A stretch of 46,500 nucleotides of DNA from JAZKSG01 sp964384785 (GTDB lineage Archaea > Thermoplasmatota > E2 > DHVEG-1): positions 1 to 46,500 of the forward strand of contig CAYLLH010000004.1 in NCBI GenBank assembly GCA_964384785.1. The letters are read 5' to 3'. The notes under the pieces are model-generated. The model was not told where the DNA came from. It did not search any database and was given only the letters and a program-made list of their open reading frames with translations. How positions within the stretch are numbered: position 1 is the stretch's first letter; each line of letters opens with the position of its first letter. A program made the translations under genes and the position numbers. Positions 40,942 to 46,500 of this stretch are shown here, in pieces.

Positions 40942-42588
40942 ATGTCGAAGATGAAAGAAGAAGAAATAAATAGTCTTCTGGATAAACATCCACATCTTCA
41001 GAAATATCTTGATAAAATAGAAAATAAAATGGATACCCCTGTTTTTTATTCACGTCTACCTTTTGAAACACGGGATGAAGAATATCCTAACCTTGTGTAT
41101 CCTGCACAAGGTTCTGTATTTGTTCATATATATAGAACCCAGGAGATGGATGAGAAAGAATATCATGCTATAGAACCTTTTTTAGATGAAGAAGAACAAA
41201 AAAAACATGATCAAATTTTAAAAATTATTGTTAAAAAAGCACCTGAGAAAAAAAGTGTTAGAAGTGACGATGAACTTAAAAAAATACTTAAAGAACTTAT
41301 AGAGGAAATTGTTGTTATTGATGAAAAAGCTGAAAAATATCAAGAGCCAAAAAGTTTTTTTAAAAGTAAAATTGATAAAATAAAGGCTACATCTGTTCAA
41401 AAAAAAACTATTGAATACTATATTCTTAAAAATATTGTGGGAACAGGGTTTTTAGAGTGTTTTATGCGTGATCCTTGGCTTGAAGATCTTCATGTAGTGG
41501 CAGGTGAAAAAATTCATCTTATCCATAAAGTCTTTGGTATGATTAAAACCAATGTTCAAATTGATAAAGATGATGCTGATCTTTTCACCCGTAAACTCAG
41601 TGAAAAAATGGGTAGTCCTGTTAGTGAAGGTAATCCTATTGCTGATGGTGTTCTTCCTGATGGCAGTCGTGGGAATATTGTGTATAGTGATGCTATTAGT
41701 ATCCGTGGGCCTAGTATGACTATTCGACGTTTCACAGAAACACCGATTAGTGCAACACAGTTGATTAAATGGGGAACTTTAAGTAGTGGTATTGTAGCTT
41801 ATCTTTGGATTTGTTTAGAGTATGGTCGTAATTTTTTTATTTGCGGTGGTACAGCTTGTGGTAAAACCACTACTATGAATGCTATTATTCCTTTTATTCC
41901 TCCTGAAAAGAAGATTTATACCGCCGAGGGAACACCTGAGATGCAGGTTCCTCATAAGGTTTGGCAGCAGCTACTTACAAAAGACTCTGGTCCTGTAGAA
42001 GGGCGTGTTACTATGTTTGATTTGTTGCGTGCTGCTCTTCGTAGTCGTCCTGAGTATATTATTCCTGGTGAGGTTCGTGGTGCTGAGGGAAATATTGTTT
42101 TTGGTGCCATGCAAACGGGTCATCCTTGTATGACTACGTTTCATGCTGGAAGTGTTACTAAGGTTATTCAGCGTTTCACTAGTGATCCGATTAATGTTCC
42201 TAAAACATTTATGGATAATTTGGATTTTGTTATGATTCAGCTTGCTATTGAGCGTGATGGTAAACTGATGAGACGTGCTACTGCAATTGATGAAATTGAA
42301 GGTTATAATCGTGCTGTTGATGGCATTATGAGTCGTAAGGCTTTTGAATGGGATGCATTAAAAGATGAACATCGTTTTGTAGCAAATAGAAACAGCTATA
42401 TTTTAGAGGAACGAATAGCTAAAACAGCTGGTTATGAAGAACTATCTGAGATTTATCTAGAATATGATCGTCGTAAACATATTCTTGATCGTATGGTAGA
42501 AGAAGACATTATGGATTATTATGAAGTAGTTCAGTTTATTTGGGGTTTTTACCGTGAGGGGGAAAAAGGTATACCTATAAAACTTTAA
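40942..42588 (+). CDS. arlI: Archaellum motor ATPase ArlI, copy 2
   Basis: The 548-residue tandem paralog of the preceding gene. The catalytic motifs are kept but varied: Walker A is CGGTACGKTTT (Cys where copy 1 has Ser), the Glu box is AEGTPEMQVPH, Walker B is RPEYIIPGEVRGAEG, and the His box is MQTGHPCMTTFHAGS. The frame extends to TTG 40915, but ATG 40942 with aaaaagg just before it gives a start matching copy 1. The N-terminal domain (about residues 1-180) is the most diverged part. Most archaellum operons have one arlI; an active second copy between arlI and arlJ suggests a mixed hexamer, separate motors, or regulation. Confidence 0.92.
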   Translation: MSKMKEEEINSLLDKHPHLQKYLDKIENKMDTPVFYSRLPFETRDEEYPNLVYPAQGSVFVHIYRTQEMDEKEYHAIEPFLDEEEQKKHDQILKIIVKKAPEKKSVRSDDELKKILKELIEEIVVIDEKAEKYQEPKSFFKSKIDKIKATSVQKKTIEYYILKNIVGTGFLECFMRDPWLEDLHVVAGEKIHLIHKVFGMIKTNVQIDKDDADLFTRKLSEKMGSPVSEGNPIADGVLPDGSRGNIVYSDAISIRGPSMTIRRFTETPISATQLIKWGTLSSGIVAYLWICLEYGRNFFICGGTACGKTTTMNAIIPFIPPEKKIYTAEGTPEMQVPHKVWQQLLTKDSGPVEGRVTMFDLLRAALRSRPEYIIPGEVRGAEGNIVFGAMQTGHPCMTTFHAGSVTKVIQRFTSDPINVPKTFMDNLDFVMIQLAIERDGKLMRRATAIDEIEGYNRAVDGIMSRKAFEWDALKDEHRFVANRNSYILEERIAKTAGYEELSEIYLEYDRRKHILDRMVEEDIMDYYEVVQFIWGFYREGEKGIPIKL

Positions 42589-42610
42589 AAAAAATTTTTG
42601 AGGTAGTGAT

Positions 42611-44404
42611 TTGGCAGAAAAAGAGGAAAAAAAGAAAAAAAAATCTAAGAAAAAAAAGGAAACAGATGAGGAAGAAGAAAAAGATAGTTTCCTTAAACAA
42701 TTAAAAATTGCATATAATGCTTTAGAAAACCGTAGGAAGTTTTATCTAACAATTTTTTTACCATTAGTCCTTGTTGGAATTCTTGTTATTCTTCTACCAT
42801 TTATACTAACTATTGTTGCTCCTGTTGCCTTAGATTTTAATATTCTTACTTTTGCTGTCGGAGGGATAGTCCCAATTTTTATTGCAGTAATGTACCCTTA
42901 TATAGACTGGAAAAACAAAGAAATAGATATAGATAGTAAAATGCATTTTTTTATCACACATTTACGTGTTTTATCAGTAACAGATCTATCGTTACAGGAT
43001 ATAATTGTGATTCTTGGCGGTAAAAAAGCATATGGCAGTCTAGGAGATGAACTCAACAAGATTAGTGTTTTAACAGATAAATGGCGTATGCCTGTTGCTA
43101 AAGCATTTCGTTTTGTTTCAGAGAGAACACCTAGTAAAATACTTAAAGATTTTCTTGATCGTTTCAGTCAGAGTCTTGACAGTGGTGTTGAACCAAGAGA
43201 GTTTGTTGAAACAGAACAAGAAGCAGTTCTTCAAGAATATAAAACAATGTACGAGGCTAGTAATGAAAACATTGTTATCCTAAATGAGGTGTATGTTAGC
43301 CTTCTAATAGCTATAATTTTTGTTATGAGTATGGGGATTGTTCTACCTATAATTATGGGTACGGAGAACATGAACATGTTTATTTATCTGTCAGCTTTTA
43401 TGCTTATAGTTTCAGAGGGTTTAATGCTTTATCTTCTTAAATCTATGATTCCTACTGATCTTATTTGGCATCAAACTGGTGAAAAAGGAAAACTTGAGGA
43501 TAAACTTTCTAAAATTTTTAAAATATCTATAGTAGCTACAATTACTACAAGTGTAATGCTTTTTGTTTTTATTTTTATTTTAAACATTGGTTTTTTTCAA
43601 ATGCTTCCTATTGAAATTGTTGTTTCAATAGCGTTTACTCCTTTAATGTTTATTGGAATAACTACGTTTATTGAAGAACAGAAGATTTCGAGGAAAGAAA
43701 GTAATTTTTTGGGTTTTATTCCAGCATTGGGTTCAATTTCTGCTATGAGAGGAGGAAAAATCAATGATTCTGTTTATTATCTTAGTACAAAAAAGTATGG
43801 TGTTTTAACAGAGCATGTAAAAAATTTATATAGAAGGCTTAGAACACGTATCAATGATGATGATGCATGGGAATGGTTTGGTGTAGATGCAGGAAGTAAT
43901 TATGTACAACGTGGTAGTGAGATGTTTCGTGAAGCTACTTTTGCTGCAGGTAACCCTCGTAAGGTTTCTAATATGATTGCTGAAAATTTCCGGAAAATAC
44001 GTGATCTTAGAATAAAAAAACTTACAATTGTAACTACTTCTGTAGCACTTTTTGCAGGTATTACTTTTGGTATAAGTTTTGCAATATATGTCTCCCTTGT
44101 GATAGGTGAACATTTAAATGGTATAGTACGAGATATCGGGAATCCTTTTACTGGACTAGAAGGTATGCAAAGTATAGATATGGGTGGGCTTTTGCATTCT
44201 ATCCCGCCTGCTATGTATTATGGTAATTATTTGATTATTTTTGGTGTCATGGTTGTTCATTGTTTTATGCTTGCTTTGACTTTAAAAACAATTAGAGGAA
44301 GTCATAAATATATTATTTTTCTGTATTTCATCCCATTGGTTTGGACTGTATCGATTACAAGTGTTGTAGTTCAAGTTTTTATTGGTGGAATGATACAAGG
44401 ATAA
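42611..44404 (+). CDS. arlJ: Archaellum platform membrane protein ArlJ (FlaJ)
   Basis: The 597-residue polytopic membrane protein is homologous to type II secretion GspF and pilus TadB/C proteins. A highly charged N-terminus (EKEEKKKKKSKKKK) precedes two membrane segments (about 40-90), a cytoplasmic domain with DLSLQDIIVILGG and DKWRMPVAKAFRFVSERTPS, two to four central segments (218-345), a second cytoplasmic domain (NDDDAWEWFGVDAGSNYVQR) and C-terminal membrane segments. It is the membrane base on which ArlI acts. The start is TTG with GAGGTAGTGAT directly upstream. It is the last gene of the operon. Confidence 0.92.
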   Translation: MAEKEEKKKKKSKKKKETDEEEEKDSFLKQLKIAYNALENRRKFYLTIFLPLVLVGILVILLPFILTIVAPVALDFNILTFAVGGIVPIFIAVMYPYIDWKNKEIDIDSKMHFFITHLRVLSVTDLSLQDIIVILGGKKAYGSLGDELNKISVLTDKWRMPVAKAFRFVSERTPSKILKDFLDRFSQSLDSGVEPREFVETEQEAVLQEYKTMYEASNENIVILNEVYVSLLIAIIFVMSMGIVLPIIMGTENMNMFIYLSAFMLIVSEGLMLYLLKSMIPTDLIWHQTGEKGKLEDKLSKIFKISIVATITTSVMLFVFIFILNIGFFQMLPIEIVVSIAFTPLMFIGITTFIEEQKISRKESNFLGFIPALGSISAMRGGKINDSVYYLSTKKYGVLTEHVKNLYRRLRTRINDDDAWEWFGVDAGSNYVQRGSEMFREATFAAGNPRKVSNMIAENFRKIRDLRIKKLTIVTTSVALFAGITFGISFAIYVSLVIGEHLNGIVRDIGNPFTGLEGMQSIDMGGLLHSIPPAMYYGNYLIIFGVMVVHCFMLALTLKTIRGSHKYIIFLYFIPLVWTVSITSVVVQVFIGGMIQG

Positions 44405-44496
44405 TAAAAATTTGAGGTGTACAAAAAAAGTTAAAAACAGCTAAATGATAGAAGTTCTTTCAAAAAAAGAGAAAAACTCGTTTAGATAATTGTTAA

Positions 44497-44545
44497 TTAC
44501 AAATTTATAAAAAAAATTGGGTTTTTATATGGAGGAAAAATTAGG
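44497..44545 (+). promoter_or_regulatory. Promoter and ribosome-binding site of the phosphofructokinase gene
   Basis: TATA-like aaatttataaaaa at about 44500-44512 is followed by GGAGG at 44531-44535, 10 bases before the ATG. The gene therefore has its own promoter separate from the archaellum operon. Confidence 0.45.
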
Positions 44546-45583
44546 ATGAAAAAAATTGGTGTTTTAACAGGAGGAGGAGACTGCCCGGGTTTAAATGCAG
44601 TTATTCGTGCAGTTTTCCGGAAAGCTGCTCAGTATAACTGGGAGATAATTGGTATAAAGAATGGTTGGAAAGGTCTTGTTGATGGGGAGATGGAGCGTTT
44701 AACAGATCATTCTGTATCAGGGATACTGCCAAAAGGTGGAACAATTCTTAAAACATCCCGAACTAATCCTTTTAAAAATCCTGAGGATTTACAGAAAACT
44801 ATTGATAACATTAAAAAATTTGATTTGGAAGCAATCGTTGCCATCGGGGGAGATGACACGATAGGAGTTGCTAATAGACTCTACAATGAACATAACATAC
44901 CATGTATTGGTGTTCCTAAAACAATTGATAATGATTTATCCTGTACAGATTACACATTCGGTTTTGATACTGCTTTATCAATAGCAACTGAGGCTATAGA
45001 CCGGCTTCATTCAACAGCAGAATCACATCATAGAGTTATAGTCGTTGAAGTAATGGGTCGTCATGCCGGCTGGATTGCTACAATGGCTGGTATCGCGGGT
45101 GGTGCTGATGAAATACTTATCCCTGAGGAACCTTTTGATATAGACGAAGTATGTAAAAACCTAAAAGCTAGATATGATAAAGGTAAAACCTTTAGTATTG
45201 TGTGTGTAGCAGAAGGAGCTACCCCTAAAAAAATGGATGATGTTGTTACAAAGAGTGATAAAACTGATGAATTTGGACATGTTCAACTAGGTGGAATCGG
45301 TCATTATCTTGAAAAAGAAATAGAGGAGCGATTAAAAGTAGATACACGTGTAGCAGTTCTAGGTCATGTTCAAAGAGGAGGTACGCCTACTGCCTTTGAT
45401 CGGGTGCTTGCTACACGTTTTGGTGTGAAAGCAGTTGAGAGTATAAAAAATGAAAAATATGGTACGATGGTTGCTCTTCAGGGTAACAAAATAGTAAATG
45501 TTCCGATAGAGGATGCAGTGGCTACATCAAAAACAGTAGATAAAGAACTTTATGATTTAGCCAAGGTATTCTTTGGACGATAA
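44546..45583 (+). CDS. pfp: 6-phosphofructokinase, probably pyrophosphate-dependent
   Basis: The 345-residue PFK-A family enzyme has the expected motifs: GVLTGGGDCPGLNAVIR (5-21), AIGGDDTIGVA (99-109), GVPKTIDNDL (122-131), VVEVMGRHAGWIA, and GHVQRGGTPTAFDRV. The phosphate-donor residues are Asp104 (GGDD, where ATP enzymes have Gly) and Lys125 (PKTIDND, where ATP enzymes have PGTIDND). Both together are the known marker of PPi-dependent PFK, which is reversible between glycolysis and gluconeogenesis. Classical archaeal PFKs are ADP-dependent and unrelated, so a bacterial origin by transfer is likely. It is convergent with the archaellin gene on its right. Confidence 0.88.
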   Translation: MKKIGVLTGGGDCPGLNAVIRAVFRKAAQYNWEIIGIKNGWKGLVDGEMERLTDHSVSGILPKGGTILKTSRTNPFKNPEDLQKTIDNIKKFDLEAIVAIGGDDTIGVANRLYNEHNIPCIGVPKTIDNDLSCTDYTFGFDTALSIATEAIDRLHSTAESHHRVIVVEVMGRHAGWIATMAGIAGGADEILIPEEPFDIDEVCKNLKARYDKGKTFSIVCVAEGATPKKMDDVVTKSDKTDEFGHVQLGGIGHYLEKEIEERLKVDTRVAVLGHVQRGGTPTAFDRVLATRFGVKAVESIKNEKYGTMVALQGNKIVNVPIEDAVATSKTVDKELYDLAKVFFGR

Positions 45584-45602
45584 AAAAATTATTCTTTTTT
45601 TT

Positions 45603-46247
45603 TTAATCTTGTAATTCTATAATAGTATCAGTAAACGAACTGGGTGTATCAAAACGTATAACACCACGCATTCCTTGTTCAGGGATAACATATCCTTGGA
45701 CATCGACATTGTTATCAATTCCTGAAAAACAAGCAGTTGTATTTATCATAACTGCTACAAGATCATTATTATTAATAACAGGATTATTCATATTGCAAGA
45801 TCCATCAATATCTCTAAGTACAATCAAACCAAAGGAGGAATTACTAAGGTTATTTGAATCAATTGTTTGAAAAAGACCATTAGAAACACTGCTGCTAAAA
45901 CAAGTTTTTTCATAGTTTAAAATAACACGAGTCGAGGAATCAGATAATGAGATAAAACTATTTGAAAGATCGATACTATCAGAACCAGCTGTTATTGATA
46001 CAAAAACAGCTAGATTAGTGATTTTTGAATTATTAGAGTAACCACTAATATGAGTGATTTTTACTCCATTTGAAACACCAGCTATGGTTTCTTGACCTGT
46101 TTTAAGAGCTTGTTGTTGTAAACCATTCATAGTCTGAATTAAAACTGATGCTACAACTCCTGCAACAAGGATCATAGAAATAAAAATTATAAGAGAACCA
46201 ACCCCGATAGATGCTTCTTTATTTGAAAATAATGATACTCCCCTCAT
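45603..46247 (-). CDS. arlB: Archaellin with conventional short leader
   Basis: The 214-residue filament subunit has a leader of only about 12 residues (MRGVSLFSNKEA), then SIGVGSLIIFISMILVAGVV and ASVLIQTMNGLQQQALKTGQ, and the archaellin C-terminus (YVIPEQGMRGVIRFDTPSSF). It lacks the Sm/SH3-like domain of the copies at 21768 and 22885. It is encoded on the strand opposite to the motor operon. Upstream, gagggggtgag lies about 21 bases from the ATG, unusually far, with the intervening codons open in frame (ATA is the first). TATA-like ttaatataatc is at about 46297-46307. Confidence 0.85.
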   Translation of the reverse strand: MRGVSLFSNKEASIGVGSLIIFISMILVAGVVASVLIQTMNGLQQQALKTGQETIAGVSNGVKITHISGYSNNSKITNLAVFVSITAGSDSIDLSNSFISLSDSSTRVILNYEKTCFSSSVSNGLFQTIDSNNLSNSSFGLIVLRDIDGSCNMNNPVINNNDLVAVMINTTACFSGIDNNVDVQGYVIPEQGMRGVIRFDTPSSFTDTIIELQD

Positions 46248-46500
46248 ATTATTTTTTTTAAGTAATATCTCACCCCCTCAAACTAACTCTTAAAGATTAT
46301 ATTAAATTATTATTAAAGAGCGAATTTATAGGTTTAATAATTATTAGAGCCCATCCAAGCCCACTAATGTAATAAATTATGAGAATAAAAAACTATTGAT
46401 TAAAAAATTAAAAAGAGATATTGAGAGAAAAATCTCTCAAATTTTGCTTTAATATTTTTTTTTATTGTTTATTGTAGTGTATATATTGTGTCAACATATG
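46248..46500. promoter_or_regulatory. Upstream region of the archaellin with a perfect hairpin
   Basis: No protein gene is visible to the window end. The left part is the archaellin promoter and leader. Around 46345-46362 (minus strand) is gggcttggatgggctc, with a tandem GGGCT. At 46421-46440 is a perfect hairpin, TTGAGAGA-aaaa-TCTCTCAA, followed on the plus strand by attttgctttaatattttttttt, which looks like an intrinsic-type terminator for a transcript ending rightward, or part of a small RNA. Confidence 0.4.

Noticed and set aside
1..46500. CRISPR array, insertion sequence, integrase or attachment site
   Set aside because: No regular direct repeats with spacers, transposase, integrase or terminal inverted repeats were seen.

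Overview
This window is a strongly AT-rich stretch of an archaeal chromosome. The clearest evidence is a complete euryarchaeal-type archaellum motor operon (arlC, arlD/E, arlF, arlG, arlH, two arlI copies and arlJ) with archaellin genes. Supporting evidence is archaeal pantoate kinase beside CoaBC, Hjc resolvase, PhoU/TrkA-C proteins, an ER-type (Ser-His-Asp) signal peptidase, and many leaderless genes with a TATA box about 28 bases before the start codon. The archaellin processing region resembles the Thermoplasma type, so I infer an uncultured lineage of Thermoplasmatota (for example the marine benthic group D side). The assignment at that level is inference only.

Layout. 1-9.7 kb is housekeeping: a PhoU/TrkA-C pair, a leftward CoA block (UspA, CoaBC, pantoate kinase), a large secreted protein, Hjc, two CBS-domain proteins and a zinc-ribbon protein. 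9.8-13.1 kb is a small surface module: a TasA/camelysin-like secreted protein, an AbrB-type regulator, a small secreted Ig-like protein that apparently starts at CTG, and a 584-residue membrane signal peptidase. 13.1-20.8 kb holds a PRC-barrel/coiled-coil protein and a giant 2157-residue PAS plus coiled-coil protein. 20.9-23.7 kb holds three archaellin-type genes, two of which carry an extra N-terminal domain of about 65 residues. 23.8-35.5 kb is a leftward block of PAS/coiled-coil proteins and heavily sequon-rich secreted proteins. 35.8-44.4 kb is the archaellum motor operon. 44.5-46.2 kb holds a probable PPi-dependent phosphofructokinase and a fourth, conventional archaellin.

How it may fit together. 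About 33 kb (13-46 kb) looks like one motility and surface island: filament subunits, motor, extracellular glycoprotein-like proteins, and cytoplasmic PAS/coiled-coil scaffold candidates. The most unusual points are: (1) two archaellins whose prepilin leader is about 80 residues long and contains a folded Sm/SH3-like domain, expressed from leaders sharing a hairpin and a 16-base element; (2) a two-PAS protein whose tail has five copies of a motif resembling the CheY-binding SQxEIDALL peptide of bacterial FliM; (3) a tandem pair of intact ArlI ATPases; (4) a roughly 2000-residue coiled coil with a PAS head. I saw no tRNA, rRNA, CRISPR array, insertion sequence or chemotaxis (Che) gene in the window.
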